A DNA stretch of 64,000 nt from Sphingomonas sp. PP-CE-1A-559. GTDB taxonomy: Bacteria > Pseudomonadota > Alphaproteobacteria > Sphingomonadales > Sphingomonadaceae. Within the stretch, counting starts at the first letter, position 1; every line of letters starts with the position of its first letter. Below are positions 16,815 through 26,513 of the stretch, piece after piece. Location of the stretch: NCBI RefSeq assembly GCF_004340965.1, contig NZ_SLYA01000002.1:372001-436000 (forward strand), in the 5' to 3' direction. The position numbers and the translations under genes are program-made. The notes beneath the pieces were generated by a model. The model was not told where the DNA came from and made no database searches. It saw nothing but the letters and a program-made list of their open reading frames with translations.

Positions 16815-18085
16815 GCCTGCTCTTCCTCGCGCACCGCGTCCCGTTTCCGCCCGACCGCGGCGACAAGATCCGCAGTTTCCATATCCTCCAGTATCTGGCG
16901 ACGCGAACGCCGGTGCATCTGGTGGCGTTCGCCGACGACGAAGCCGACTTAGATCCGCCTGCCGTATTCACCGATATGCTGGCGAGTTGCGCGATCTTGC
17001 CACGCCAGAAGTCTCAGAAACGTGCTGCGATTGAAGCGCTAGCGAGAGGTAAGCCCGTTTCGTTGACCGCATTTGCGAGCGCGGCGATGCAGGATGCCGT
17101 CGATCGTGTCTTGCCCGACGTAAGCGCAGTTTACTGCTTCTCCGGCCAGATGGCACAGTATCTGCCGGTTGGCGGTTCGCCGGTCGTGATGGATTTCGTC
17201 GATGTCGATTCCGTGAAGTTCGCTGGTTTTGCTGACGACGCGCGGGGCCCGATGCGTTGGATGATGCGCCGCGAGGCTCGGCTGCTTGGGGCGTTCGAGC
17301 GTAAGGTGGCGGGCAGGGTATCGGCTAGCCTGTTCGTCAGCGACGCTGAAGCCGCGTTGTTCCGGGAGAGTGGGGCAACCGGGCGGATCATCGCGGTCGA
17401 GAACGGCATCGATTCGGCGAAGTTCGATCCGGCGGCCAACTTCGCCTGCCAATCTTCTCCCCTCCCTGAAAGGGAGGGGCCGGGGGTGGGTCGGCTTCCC
17501 CAGGCGCAACCGGGCGTAACCCAAGCAGGCCGACCCACCCCCAACCTCTCCCTTCCAGGGAGGGGGGCAGAAGCGTTGATCGTCTTCACCGGCCAGATGG
17601 ACTATCGCCCCAACATCGACGCGGTGACGTGGTTCGCACGCGACATCCTCCCGCTCGTCCGCGAGCGCCACCCCGCTCACTTCGCGATAGTCGGTCGCGC
17701 GCCGACCGCCGCCGTTCAGGCGCTCGCAAGCAACCAGGTCACCGTCACTGGCGCAGTCGACGACGTCCGAGGCTGGGTCGCCGCCGCAGACGTCTGCGTC
17801 GCCCCGCTGAAACTCGCGCGCGGGATCCAGAACAAGGTGCTCGAGGCGATGGCGATGGCCCGCCCCGTCGTTGCCTCCGCCGACGCGGCCGAGGGCATCG
17901 ATCATGCCGGCACGATCCGCGTCGCCACGACCGCACAGGAGTTCTCGGACCGCATCTGCAACCTGCTCGAAGCCCCCGACACGGCAGCTACGCTGGGCCA
18001 GTCCGCCCGCGCGCAGGTCATCCGCCGCTATGGCTGGAACGCCCGCCTCGCGCCGCTGGACGCGCTGCTCGGCCTTAAGGCATGA
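16811..18085 (+). CDS. Glycosyltransferase (GT4-like), XrtA-associated, with palindrome insertion
   Basis: A 424-residue GT-B fold glycosyltransferase of the exosortase-associated TIGR03087 type. The N-terminal domain begins LLFLAHRVPFPPDRGDKIRS. The C-terminal nucleotide-sugar domain includes FTGQMDYRPNIDAVTWF and VAPLKLARGIQNKVLEAMAMARPVV, the donor-binding E-x7-E-like region. Residues about 215-254, between VENGIDSAKFDP and ALIVFTGQM, are rich in Pro, Gly and Arg and encoded by the class C palindrome at 17454-17572. This lies in the linker between the two Rossmann domains, a place likely to tolerate extra sequence. The start is GTG overlapping the preceding stop; the stop overlaps the exosortase start. 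Confidence 0.92.
   Translation: MSLLFLAHRVPFPPDRGDKIRSFHILQYLATRTPVHLVAFADDEADLDPPAVFTDMLASCAILPRQKSQKRAAIEALARGKPVSLTAFASAAMQDAVDRVLPDVSAVYCFSGQMAQYLPVGGSPVVMDFVDVDSVKFAGFADDARGPMRWMMRREARLLGAFERKVAGRVSASLFVSDAEAALFRESGATGRIIAVENGIDSAKFDPAANFACQSSPLPEREGPGVGRLPQAQPGVTQAGRPTPNLSLPGRGAEALIVFTGQMDYRPNIDAVTWFARDILPLVRERHPAHFAIVGRAPTAAVQALASNQVTVTGAVDDVRGWVAAADVCVAPLKLARGIQNKVLEAMAMARPVVASADAAEGIDHAGTIRVATTAQEFSDRICNLLEAPDTAATLGQSARAQVIRRYGWNARLAPLDALLGLKA
17454..17572. repeat. Class C palindromic element, in frame within the glycosyltransferase
   Basis: The left arm contains CTTCTCCCCTCCCTGAAAGG, GAGGGGCCGGGGGTGGGTCG and then GC; the right arm carries the reverse complement with small changes (GCCGACCCACCCCCAACC, then TCTCCCTTCCAGGGAGG). 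About 30 bases separate the arms. The same class recurs in intergenic DNA at 61282-61394, which supports a mobile origin rather than native coding sequence. Confidence 0.88.
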
Positions 18086-19557
18086 CCGTTTGGCGTCGCC
18101 ACGGTATCGCGCTCGCATTCGTCGCGGCGCTGATACTCCTGACATTCCGAAGCGACGTCGCCGATCTCGCGCATATCTGGTGGACGAGCACCACCTTCGG
18201 CCACTGCCTCTTCATCGGCCCCGTGATCGCGTGGTTGGTCTGGCAACGCCGCGGCGAACTGGCGCAACTGACCCCGACCGGCTGGTGGCCTGGCCTCGCA
18301 CTCGTCGCGATCGGCGGGTTCGGCTGGCTGATGGGCGATGCAGCCTCGGTCGGGTTCGCGCGCCAGCTGGGGCTCATCATGATGCTGCAAGGCGCGGTCG
18401 TGACGATCCTCGGCCCCAACGTCGCGCGCGGGCTGCTCTTCCCGCTCGCCTACGCGTTTTTCTTCGTACCGTTCGGCGGAGGTCTCGAACCGCCGCTGCA
18501 GACCGTCACGGTCGCGATCGTCATGCCGCTGCTCCATTTGGTCGGCGTGCCAGCAGTGGTCGACGGAGTGCTGATCCACGCCGGCCGCTATTATTTCGAG
18601 GTCGCGGAGGCGTGTTCGGGCGCGAAGTTCGTCATTGCAATGGTCGCGTTCGGGGTGCTCGTCGCCAACCTCTGCTTCGTGTCGTGGAGGCGGCGCGCGG
18701 TGTTCCTCGTCGTGTCCGTCGTCGTGCCGGTCATCGCCAATGGCTTCCGCGCGTTCGGGACAATCTGGGCGGCGGACCTCACTTCGGTCGAGGCGGCCAC
18801 CGGGATCGATCATATCGTCTATGGCTGGGTGTTCTTCGCGCTGGTCATGGCGGGCGTGATGTCGATCGGCTGGCGCTGGTTCGACCGCGTACCCGATGAT
18901 CCCGCGTTCGTTCCGACGAAGCTGCAGGCGACCCCACGCAACCGGACCGATCTCGCCGTTGCGGCAGCGTTGGTCTTAGCCACGTTCGCAGTGTTCCCAG
19001 CCTGGAGCGCGGCAATCGCCAGGCGCGCACAGCCACTTCCCGCGCATATCGACCTGCCCGAGATCGCCGGCTGGCACCTCGTCCCCGTCAGTACGCGCGC
19101 GCCGTGGACGCCCTATTACCCCGGCGCGGACCATTATCTGTTCGGCCGCTACGCCGATGCAGCTGGCGCGCAGGTCGACATGAGCATCGCGGTGTTCGGC
19201 AGCCAGCACGAGGGCAAGGAACTGATCGCCTACGGTACCGGCGTCCTGCGGGAGGAAGATCGCTGGGTCCGCGTCGCCGATTTGGCCGATATAGCAGGGG
19301 GAAGCGTCATGCGCATCACGGCGCCGGGACCCGTAGAGCGGATCGTCGCGACGTGGTACCGGGTCGGCGACACGACCACGCAGGACGACACGCTGGTGAA
19401 GATCGAGACGATGAAAGCGCGGTTGCTCGGGGGGCCGCAACGCGCGGTGGCGATCCACCTGTCGGTCGAGGGCGCCGATGCGCGTCCGATCGCGCGCTTC
19501 CTGGCCGCGCTCGGGCCGATCGCGCCGGTCGCCGATCACGCCGCGGGGATGCGCTAG
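18082..19557 (+). CDS. xrtA: Exosortase A with fused EpsI domain
   Basis: A 491-residue inner-membrane transpeptidase-like protein that would cleave PEP-CTERM sorting signals. Residues 1-280 have several membrane helices. The three catalytic positions are visible: Cys178 in EVAEACSGAKF, Arg223 in IANGFRAFG and His244 in GIDHIVYGW. From about residue 300 a periplasmic EpsI (DUF3485) domain follows, with WTPYYPGADHYLFGRY and the usual YR-x-G-D segment (WYRVGDTTT). The fusion of XrtA and EpsI is known in several exosortase A systems. No PEP-CTERM target protein is encoded in this window. It overlaps the glycosyltransferase stop and directly abuts the amidotransferase. Confidence 0.95.
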   Translation: MTVWRRHGIALAFVAALILLTFRSDVADLAHIWWTSTTFGHCLFIGPVIAWLVWQRRGELAQLTPTGWWPGLALVAIGGFGWLMGDAASVGFARQLGLIMMLQGAVVTILGPNVARGLLFPLAYAFFFVPFGGGLEPPLQTVTVAIVMPLLHLVGVPAVVDGVLIHAGRYYFEVAEACSGAKFVIAMVAFGVLVANLCFVSWRRRAVFLVVSVVVPVIANGFRAFGTIWAADLTSVEAATGIDHIVYGWVFFALVMAGVMSIGWRWFDRVPDDPAFVPTKLQATPRNRTDLAVAAALVLATFAVFPAWSAAIARRAQPLPAHIDLPEIAGWHLVPVSTRAPWTPYYPGADHYLFGRYADAAGAQVDMSIAVFGSQHEGKELIAYGTGVLREEDRWVRVADLADIAGGSVMRITAPGPVERIVATWYRVGDTTTQDDTLVKIETMKARLLGGPQRAVAIHLSVEGADARPIARFLAALGPIAPVADHAAGMR

Positions 19558-21444
19558 ATGTGCGGCATCGCCGGGGTCTTCCACCCCGGCACGCCCAAGC
19601 CGGTCGACCCGAACCGCGTGCACGCGATGATCGCCGCGCTGTCGCATCGCGGCCCCGACGGCGACGGCATCTGGACTGCGCCCGGCGTTGGTCTGGGGCA
19701 TCGCCGCCTGTCGATCATCGACCTCGAAGGCTCGCCGCAGCCGATGTCGGACGGCACGCTCACGATCACCTACAACGGCGAGGTCTATAACTTCGCCGAA
19801 CTGCGCGACGAACTGACCGCCAAGGGTGCGATCTTCCGGACGTCCGGCGACACCGAAGTCCTGCTGCACGCGTGGCGCGCCTGGGGACCGTCGATGCTCG
19901 ACCGGCTGAACGGCATGTTCGCGTTCGCGATCCACGACACCGCCGCGCACACGCTGTTCCTCGCGCGCGACCGGATGGGCGTGAAACCGCTCCATTATGT
20001 TGAACTGGCCGACGGGTCGCTGGCGTTCGCGTCCGAACTGAAGGGCCTGCTCGCACATCCGCAACTCCGGCGGGTGCCCGATCTCGGCGCGGTCGAGGAT
20101 TACCTGGCATTCGGGTACGTCCCCGACGATTCCTGCATGCTCGCGGGCGTGAAGAAGCTTGCGGCCGGGCATTTCCTGCTGGTCGAGCGCGGTAAGTCTG
20201 TACCGCAGCCGCGCAGATGGTGGGACGTCGACTTCTCGAACCGCGCGACTGGTTCCGCCAAAGCGCTGGGCGAGGAACTGGTCGATCGGATGCGCGCGGG
20301 CGTCCGCTCGCGAATGGTCGCGGATGTGCCGCTGGGTGCGTTCCTGTCGGGCGGCGTGGACAGCTCGGCCGTGGTCGCGCTGATGGCGGAGGCCAGCCCG
20401 AAGGCGGTCCGCACCTGCACGATCGGGTTCGACGAGGCTGGGCATGACGAGCGCAGCTATGCCGACACCGTCGCGCGGCGTTTTGCGACCGATCACCGCG
20501 AGCGCGTCGTCCAGTCTGGTGATTTCGGGCTGATCGATACGCTGGTTGCCAGCTTCGACGAGCCCTTTGCCGATGCCTCCGCGCTCGCCACCTACCAGGT
20601 CTGCGCGCTTGCCCGTGAAAGCGTCACCGTCGCGCTGTCCGGGGACGGTGCAGACGAAGCACTCGCCGGATACCGCCGCTACAAGTTCCAGTCGGTCGAG
20701 GAGCGAGTCCGCGGCTTGCTGCCGTCGCATCTTCGGGCCGATGTGTTCGGGACGCTCGGCCGCTGGTATCCGAAGGCCGACTGGGCACCGCGGCCATTAC
20801 GGGCGAAGTCGACGTTGCTCGCGCTCGCGCAGGGTGGCGGCGAGGCCTATGCCCGCTCGGTCGGCGTCACCACGCCCGAACTTCGCGCGCAGCTGTTTAA
20901 CGCCGTCGCTCGGGCGAAGCTCGGCGGGTACCGGGCCGAAGACCGCTATGTCGCGACGATGGCGAACGCGCCGGCGCGCGATGCGATCGACCGCGCGCAA
21001 TATGCCGACATCAAGCATTGGCTGCCCGGCGATATCCTGACCAAGGTCGACCGGACCAGCATGGCGGTCGGTCTTGAAGCGCGCGAACCGTTGCTCGATC
21101 ACCGCCTGGTCGAGTTCTGCGCGACGCTGCCGGCGAACATGCGGTTGCGGCACGGCGAGGGCAAATGGCTGATGAAGAAGGCGATGGAGCCGTACCTGCC
21201 GCGCGAGATTCTGTATCGGCAGAAGATGGGCTTCGTGACGCCGATCAGCGCGTGGTTCCGTGGTGCGCTGGCGGGGGAAGCGTCGGCGCTCGCCAAGTCG
21301 CGCACGCTCGGCGAGACGGGGTGGTTCGACATGGCGACGCTCGCGCGGATCGCGGACGAGCACCGGATGGGGCGTGCCGAGCATGGGCGGACGCTCTGGC
21401 AGTTCGTGATGCTCGAGCGGTCTATGAAGCGGATGTTCGGGTAG
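19558..21444 (+). CDS. XrtA-associated amidotransferase (asparagine synthase family)
   Basis: 628 residues. The N-terminus MCGIAGVFHPG places the class II glutamine amidotransferase nucleophile at Cys2. The synthetase half has FLSGGVDSSAVVALM, the PP-loop that binds ATP. It resembles asparagine synthetase B, but context assigns it to the exosortase-associated amidotransferase 1 group (TIGR03108 type), thought to amidate a sugar or lipid acid. ATG follows the exosortase stop with no gap. It is the last gene of the rightward XrtA unit and is followed by a class D palindrome that could end transcription. Confidence 0.92.
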   Translation: MCGIAGVFHPGTPKPVDPNRVHAMIAALSHRGPDGDGIWTAPGVGLGHRRLSIIDLEGSPQPMSDGTLTITYNGEVYNFAELRDELTAKGAIFRTSGDTEVLLHAWRAWGPSMLDRLNGMFAFAIHDTAAHTLFLARDRMGVKPLHYVELADGSLAFASELKGLLAHPQLRRVPDLGAVEDYLAFGYVPDDSCMLAGVKKLAAGHFLLVERGKSVPQPRRWWDVDFSNRATGSAKALGEELVDRMRAGVRSRMVADVPLGAFLSGGVDSSAVVALMAEASPKAVRTCTIGFDEAGHDERSYADTVARRFATDHRERVVQSGDFGLIDTLVASFDEPFADASALATYQVCALARESVTVALSGDGADEALAGYRRYKFQSVEERVRGLLPSHLRADVFGTLGRWYPKADWAPRPLRAKSTLLALAQGGGEAYARSVGVTTPELRAQLFNAVARAKLGGYRAEDRYVATMANAPARDAIDRAQYADIKHWLPGDILTKVDRTSMAVGLEAREPLLDHRLVEFCATLPANMRLRHGEGKWLMKKAMEPYLPREILYRQKMGFVTPISAWFRGALAGEASALAKSRTLGETGWFDMATLARIADEHRMGRAEHGRTLWQFVMLERSMKRMFG

Positions 21445-21455
21445 GGGCGACTGCG

Positions 21456-21581
21456 AATCCTCCCCCGCCAGGGGGAGGTGGCTGGCACTTGCCAGACGGA
21501 GGGGGAGGTACGCGAAACGCTCGTTCCTTGTCCGCCCCCTCCGTCACCTTCGGTGCCACCTCCCCCTGGCGGGGGAGGATT
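21456..21581. repeat. Class D palindromic element (convergent intergenic)
   Basis: Arms AATCCTCCCCCGCCAGGGGG and CCCCCTGGCGGGGGAGGATT are exact reverse complements, with further pairing inwards (AGGTGGC/GCCACCT and GACGGAGGGGG/CCCCCTCCGTC). The 126-bp unit fills the space between the amidotransferase and fhs genes, ending six bases before the fhs stop. It probably serves as a terminator for both. Confidence 0.88.
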
Positions 21582-21587
21582 GAGGGT

Positions 21588-23258
21588 TTAGAAAAGCCCT
21601 TCGATCAGGCCTTCGTCGTTGAGGCGGATCGCTTCCGCTGCCGGCACGCGCGGGAGGCCCGGCATGGTCATGATCTCGCCGCAGATCGCGACCACGAACC
21701 CGGCACCCGCTGCGAGCCGGACTTCGCGCACTGGCACGATGTGCCCGGTCGGCGCGCCGAGCAGGGCAGGGTCGGTCGAGAAGCTGTACTGCGTCTTGGC
21801 GAGGCAGACAGGCAGATGGCCGTAGCCCGCATCCTCCCAGCGCTTCAACTGCGCCAGCACGCTCGGCTCGGCGACCGCGTGTTCGGCGCGGTAGATACGG
21901 CGCGCGACGGTGTCGATCTTGTCGAACAGCGACAGTTCGTCGCCATAGATCGGCGCGAACCCGCCCCCGTGCGTGTCGCACAGTTCGGCGACCGCGTCGG
22001 CCAGTTCGACCGCGCCAGCGCCACCCTCGGCCCAATGCCGGCAGAGGATCGCGCGCGAGCCGTGTTGCGCGCCGGCCTCGACGATCGCAGCGATCTCCGC
22101 GTCGCTGTCGGTGTAGAAATGATTGATCGCGACGACTGCGGGCACGCCGAACTGGCGGATGTTCTCGATATGACGGACGAGATTGACCGCCCCGCGCCGG
22201 ACGGCGTCGACGTCTTCGCGTCCCAAGTCGGCCTTGGCGACGCCACCGTTCATCTTCAGCGCACGCGCGGTCGCGACGATCACCACCGCATCGGGGGCCA
22301 GCCCCGCCTGGCGGCACTTGATGTCGAAGAACTTTTCCGCGCCGAGATCCGCGCCGAAGCCCGCCTCGGTCACCACGTAGTCGCCGAGCGACAGCGCTGC
22401 CCGCGTCGCGATCACCGAGTTGCAACCATGCGCGATGTTGGCGAACGGCCCGCCGTGGAGGAACGCTGGCGTCCCCTCCAGCGACTGGACGAGGTTCGGC
22501 TTGATCGCCTCCGCCAGCAGCACCGCCATCGCTCCATCCGCCTTGAGGTCGCGCGCGGTGATCGGCGTGCGGTCGCGCGTATAGGCGACGACGATATCGC
22601 CCAGCCGCCGCTCCATGTCCGCGAGCCCGTCGGCGAGGCACAGGATCGCCATCACCTCCGACGCGACCGTGATGTCGAAGCCCGATTCGCGCGGATAGCC
22701 GTTGGCGACGCCACCGATCGACTGGACGATGTCGCGCAGCGCCCGGTCGTTCATGTCGAGCACGCGACGCCAGACCACGCGGCGGACGTCGATCTGGAGC
22801 GCGTTGCCCCAGTGGATGTGGTTGTCGATCATCGCCGCGAGCAAATTATGCGCCGCCGTGATCGCGTGGAAATCGCCGGTGAAGTGGAGGTTGATATCCT
22901 CCATCGGCGCGACCTGCGCACGACCACCACCGGTTGCGCCGCCCTTGGTCCCGAAACAGGGCCCGAGCGAGGGTTCGCGAAGAGCGAGGACGGCCTTGCG
23001 GCCGGTATGGCGGAGCGCGTCGGCGAGCCCGATCGAGGTCGTGGTCTTGCCTTCGCCTGCCGGGGTCGGGTTGATCGCGGTAACGAGAATGAGCTTGCCG
23101 TTGGGCGAAGACTTGCGCGCGTTCAGCCATTCGAGCGAGATCTTCGCCTTGTACCGGCCGTAAGGCTCGATCGCGTCGTCTGGAATGTGCAGGCTATCGG
23201 CGACGGCGGCGATAGGGCGCAGGGCGACGCTGCGAGCGATGGCGATATCGGTTTCCAT
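21588..23258 (-). CDS. fhs: Formate--tetrahydrofolate ligase
   Basis: A 556-residue cytoplasmic enzyme that makes 10-formyl-THF from formate, THF and ATP. The P-loop-like [19 protein letters not shown] lies near residue 65, followed by [21 protein letters not shown], a strongly conserved family block; the C-terminal [18 protein letters not shown] is also typical. The start [10 protein letters not shown] is clear. It stands alone between convergent and unrelated neighbours. Together with the formate dehydrogenase-like gene about 19 kb away it may influence formate and one-carbon balance, but no direct link is visible. Confidence 0.96.
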   Translation of the reverse strand: METDIAIARSVALRPIAAVADSLHIPDDAIEPYGRYKAKISLEWLNARKSSPNGKLILVTAINPTPAGEGKTTTSIGLADALRHTGRKAVLALREPSLGPCFGTKGGATGGGRAQVAPMEDINLHFTGDFHAITAAHNLLAAMIDNHIHWGNALQIDVRRVVWRRVLDMNDRALRDIVQSIGGVANGYPRESGFDITVASEVMAILCLADGLADMERRLGDIVVAYTRDRTPITARDLKADGAMAVLLAEAIKPNLVQSLEGTPAFLHGGPFANIAHGCNSVIATRAALSLGDYVVTEAGFGADLGAEKFFDIKCRQAGLAPDAVVIVATARALKMNGGVAKADLGREDVDAVRRGAVNLVRHIENIRQFGVPAVVAINHFYTDSDAEIAAIVEAGAQHGSRAILCRHWAEGGAGAVELADAVAELCDTHGGGFAPIYGDELSLFDKIDTVARRIYRAEHAVAEPSVLAQLKRWEDAGYGHLPVCLAKTQYSFSTDPALLGAPTGHIVPVREVRLAAGAGFVVAICGEIMTMPGLPRVPAAEAIRLNDEGLIEGLF

Positions 23259-23318
23259 GGCGCTGACCTAGCGGGGCCGGGAACAGCTTTCCAGACGATT
23301 AGGCGTCGCCAACGCAGA

Positions 23319-23347
23319 ACGGCGCCCGCTTTGTAAAGCGAGCGCCG
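23319..23347 (-). terminator. Hairpin after the DUF4142 gene
   Basis: ACGGCGC-CCGCTTT and AAAGCG-A-GCGCCGT form a long, nearly perfect stem with a two-base loop just past the DUF4142 stop. There is no T-tract. Likely ends the four-gene stress operon; it could also lie in the fhs leader. Confidence 0.55.
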
Positions 23348-23380
23348 TCTGTAAGCGGCTGTCGATAGGACGCCGTATGA

Positions 23381-23866
23381 TTACATCGTCTGCAGTTCGG
23401 TGATGTGCGTCTGGACGACCGGTACGATCGAAGCTGCAACCGTCTTGAGACCCGCCACGGTACCCTTGTCCGCATAGCCCTGCTGCAACGTCAGGGCCTT
23501 GGCATGGGCAGCCTTCTGCTGCGTCACGTACAGCCGATCGCGCGCCGTGCCCTTCGCGGCGCGAAGTGCCGCGACGTTCTTGGCACCCATCGGATCGAGC
23601 TTGGGCGGTGCGACCTTCACATGCGCCGCCATCGCCGCGGCCTTCACGTCCGCGGTGCTCTTGGTGTGATCGGTGATCATCATCTGCGCGAAGCTCTTGA
23701 GCTTCGGATTGGTGGTCGTCTCGAGCAGGATCTGGCTCGACGTCTTCTCGTACAGGTCGCCGGCACCGGCCTTCATCACATAGGTGGATGCGGGCATCGG
23801 TGCCTGTGCAGAGACGGCGGCAATCGGCAGCGCGATCAGCGCGGCGGCAGTCAGAAATCGTGTCAT
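23381..23866 (-). CDS. DUF4142 exported protein
   Basis: 161 residues with a clean signal peptide (MTRFLTAAALIALPIAAVSAQA). The mature part is a helical DUF4142 domain, including FAQMMITDHTKSTADVKAAA and the C-terminal HITELQTM. DUF4142 is a ferritin-like helical-bundle family common in alphaproteobacterial stress regulons; biochemical function unknown. The ATG at 23866 is chosen over 23899 because it begins the signal peptide and has AGGAGAG ahead of it. Last gene of the operon starting at 26485. Confidence 0.88.
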   Translation of the reverse strand: MTRFLTAAALIALPIAAVSAQAPMPASTYVMKAGAGDLYEKTSSQILLETTTNPKLKSFAQMMITDHTKSTADVKAAAMAAHVKVAPPKLDPMGAKNVAALRAAKGTARDRLYVTQQKAAHAKALTLQQGYADKGTVAGLKTVAASIVPVVQTHITELQTM

Positions 23867-23895
23867 GGTCTTTTCTCTCCTGTTGAAACTGTCGT

Positions 23896-24681
23896 TCAAT
23901 CGTTCGCGGTGCCGGGCTCGGCCATCTTGCGGTGCATCTCGGCGAGCACGGCGTTCGGCGTGACGTTTGCGATCGCCGACTGGACCTTGTTCTTCCAGCC
24001 CGACACGACCGCGGCCTTGCCGGACATCAGCGCGTCCCAGCCGTCCTTCGCCACGTCCGCGGGATCGCTTTTCTTGGGATCGGTCCCGACATCGGTGTCC
24101 ATCATGTGCGCACGGTCGAAGAACTCGGTATCGACCGGGCCGGGCATCAGGTTGGTCAGCGTGACGCCATCCGCATCCTTGATCTCGTTCTGGATCGCCG
24201 CGACGAAGCTGTCGACGAAGCTCTTCGTGCCGTTATACACCGCCCGGAACGCACCGGGGATGTAGCCTGCGATCGATCCGGTCACGAGCACCTTGCCTGC
24301 GTTGCGCGCGACCATCGGCGGCAACACCTTTTGCAACAGATACGCCGTGCCGATGACGTTGGTGTCGACGACCTTGCGCCACTCGGCCAGATCCTGATCG
24401 AGGAACGCCTTGCCGAGCCCGCGCCCGGCATTCGCACAGACCAGATCGATCGTCCGGCCGTTCGTGGCCGCAAGCAACTGGTCGACGCCTTCGATCGTCG
24501 AGAGGTCGGCCTGGAGCGACTGAACATCGGTGCCGAACTGCTTGAAGTCCTGCGCGGCAGCGTCGATCAACGCCTCGTCGGCTACGACCAGTATGTCGTA
24601 GCCGTCCTTCGCCGCCAGGGTCGCCAGCTCGAAACCGATACCGGTCGACGCGCCGGTGATGATTGCGAATTTATCAGCCAT
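23896..24681 (-). CDS. SDR family oxidoreductase
   Basis: A 261-residue classical short-chain dehydrogenase. Cofactor motif TGASTGIGFELA at about 10-21, NAG motif (CANAGRG), catalytic Ser in VLVTGSIAGYIPG, and YNGTKSF holding Tyr-x3-Lys. It lies 12 bases after the zinc alcohol dehydrogenase and 29 before DUF4142, so it is a member of the stress operon. Substrate unknown. SDRs next to a zinc dehydrogenase are frequent in EcfG-controlled clusters (inference). Confidence 0.9.
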   Translation of the reverse strand: MADKFAIITGASTGIGFELATLAAKDGYDILVVADEALIDAAAQDFKQFGTDVQSLQADLSTIEGVDQLLAATNGRTIDLVCANAGRGLGKAFLDQDLAEWRKVVDTNVIGTAYLLQKVLPPMVARNAGKVLVTGSIAGYIPGAFRAVYNGTKSFVDSFVAAIQNEIKDADGVTLTNLMPGPVDTEFFDRAHMMDTDVGTDPKKSDPADVAKDGWDALMSGKAAVVSGWKNKVQSAIANVTPNAVLAEMHRKMAEPGTAND

Positions 24682-24693
24682 TGTCAGATATCC

Positions 24694-25872
24694 TCAGTTG
24701 AAGCCGGGCTTGAGCACGACCTTCGTCACTTCGTTCTGGTTGTTCTTGAACATGTCGTAGCCCTTCGGGGCGTCCTCCAGATCCATGCGGTGCGAGATCA
24801 GGAAGGTGGTGTCGATCTTGCCCTCCATGATCGCGTTGAGCAGCGCAGGCATGTAATGCTGGACATGCGTCTGGCCGGTCTTGAGCGTCAGCCCCTTCTC
24901 CATGAAGGCGCCGAGCGGGAACTTGTCGACGAACCCGCCGTACACCGCCGGCATCGACACCCGCCCGCCCTTGCGACACGCGATGATCGCCTGGCGGATC
25001 GAATGCGTCCGATCGGTGCCAAGGAAGGTAGACGCCTTGATCTGGTCGACCACGTTGTCGACGAAGAAACCGTGTGCCTCCAAGCCGACGCTGTCGATCA
25101 CGGCGTCGGGGCCGATGCCGCCGGTCATGACCATCAACGTCTCGTATACGGCCGACTGCTCGTAGTTGATCGTCTCAGCGCCGAACTTCTTTGCGAGGTT
25201 CAGGCGGTGGGGGAAGTGGTCGATCGCGATCACGCGTTCGGCGCCCATGAGGAAGGCCGACTGTACCGCGAACAGCCCGACTGGTCCGCAACCCCAGACC
25301 GCGACCGTGTCACCGGGTTCGATCTGCGCATTTTCCGCCGCCATCCAGCCGGTCGGCAGGATGTCAGAGAGAAACAGCACTTTCTCGTCGTCGACGCCGT
25401 CGGGAATGACGATCGGGCCGACGTCGCTGAACGGCACGCGGACATATTCCGCCTGTCCGCCGGCATAACCGCCGGTCATGTGACTATAGCCGAACAGCCC
25501 CGACATGGGCTGGCCATAGATTTCCTGCGCGATGTCCTGCTTGTCGGCGGGGAGGCCGTTGTCGCATGCCGAATACTGGTGCTTGCCGCAATGATAGCAG
25601 CTGCCGCAGGCGATCGTGAACGGAACGACGACCTTCTGGCCCTTCTTCAGCGTCGACTTCGCGCCGACCTCGACGACTTCGCCCATGAATTCGTGGCCGA
25701 GGATGTCGCCGGCCTGCATCGTCGGGATATAGCCGTCGTATAAATGCAGATCGGAGCCGCAGATCGCGGTCGCAGTGACCTTGATGATGCAGTCACGCTG
25801 GTTGACGATTTCAGGGTCGTCGACCGTATCGACGCGGACGTCGTGCTTACCGTGCCATGCCAGTGCGCGCAT
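24694..25872 (-). CDS. Zinc-dependent alcohol dehydrogenase
   Basis: 392 residues of the medium-chain dehydrogenase superfamily. Catalytic zinc ligands are in ICGSDLHLY and [12 protein letters not shown]. The structural zinc site is visible as [17 protein letters not shown]. The nucleotide-binding motif is [11 protein letters not shown]. It resembles the formaldehyde dehydrogenase-like MDRs that are glutathione independent, but the substrate cannot be fixed from sequence. The ATG at 25872 starts the conserved [14 protein letters not shown] with GGGAG upstream; the ORF extends to 25923. Second gene of the stress operon. Confidence 0.92.
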   Translation of the reverse strand: MRALAWHGKHDVRVDTVDDPEIVNQRDCIIKVTATAICGSDLHLYDGYIPTMQAGDILGHEFMGEVVEVGAKSTLKKGQKVVVPFTIACGSCYHCGKHQYSACDNGLPADKQDIAQEIYGQPMSGLFGYSHMTGGYAGGQAEYVRVPFSDVGPIVIPDGVDDEKVLFLSDILPTGWMAAENAQIEPGDTVAVWGCGPVGLFAVQSAFLMGAERVIAIDHFPHRLNLAKKFGAETINYEQSAVYETLMVMTGGIGPDAVIDSVGLEAHGFFVDNVVDQIKASTFLGTDRTHSIRQAIIACRKGGRVSMPAVYGGFVDKFPLGAFMEKGLTLKTGQTHVQHYMPALLNAIMEGKIDTTFLISHRMDLEDAPKGYDMFKNNQNEVTKVVLKPGFN

Positions 25873-25903
25873 CAGCGTCGCTCCCCAATAAGAATCGCGC
25901 GCA

Positions 25904-26485
25904 TCAGGCCATCTCCTCTTCATGCTGCTTGCGGTTCATCGCGGAGGTGGCGATCTCACCGGTTTCCATGAGTTGCTTGAAACGGCGCAAGTCCCGGCGG
26001 GCTTGGATCGCGGGTTCGCGCTGGAACATCTTGGCGATCAGCTTGCCGATCACGCCACCCGGCGGATCGTACAGGATGGTCGCAACGACCACCGTGCCGC
26101 GCGCGCCCGCATCCCGAAACTCGACGCGGCCGCTGTTAGGCACGTCCGCGCCATCCTCCGACGACCATGCGATGAAGCTGTCCTGCGCTTCGTCGGTAAT
26201 CGCCGACGTCCATTCATAGGATTTGCCCGCCGGACCCTTGACCACCCAATGCGAGCGGCGCTGGTCGAGGACGTCGATACGCTCGACATTCTCCATGAAG
26301 GTCGGAAGGTTTGCGAAATCGCGGAAATAGGCGAACAGTTCGCCGACCGGGCGATTGATCGTAACCGCACGGGCAACGATGCTGCTGCCCTTGCCGTCCG
26401 CAAGGTCCTGCGTAGCGTCCGCTACGGCGTCGCTTCGCTTGGACGTGCTTAGTGGAGCATCATCTCTTGGATCGCTTTCAGTCAT
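25904..26485 (-). CDS. SRPBCC family protein
   Basis: 193 residues. After about 40 hydrophilic residues, the START-like polyketide-cyclase fold begins with [25 protein letters not shown], typical of the SRPBCC coenzyme Q-binding/cyclase-like group. The C-terminus [25 protein letters not shown] is also usual for this group. The ATG at 26485 has AGGAG eight bases ahead; the longer frame to 26515 lacks one. First gene behind the EcfG-like promoter. The small ligand is unknown. Confidence 0.88.
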   Translation of the reverse strand: MTESDPRDDAPLSTSKRSDAVADATQDLADGKGSSIVARAVTINRPVGELFAYFRDFANLPTFMENVERIDVLDQRRSHWVVKGPAGKSYEWTSAITDEAQDSFIAWSSEDGADVPNSGRVEFRDAGARGTVVVATILYDPPGGVIGKLIAKMFQREPAIQARRDLRRFKQLMETGEIATSAMNRKQHEEEMA

Positions 26486-26513
26486 CACCGTCTCCTGGCT
26501 GCGAAGTCCTTCC

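Noticed and set aside
23259-23380. ZTP (pfl) riboswitch before fhs
   Set aside because: I looked for the conserved pfl core in the fhs leader and could not find it; the space mainly holds a terminator-like hairpin.
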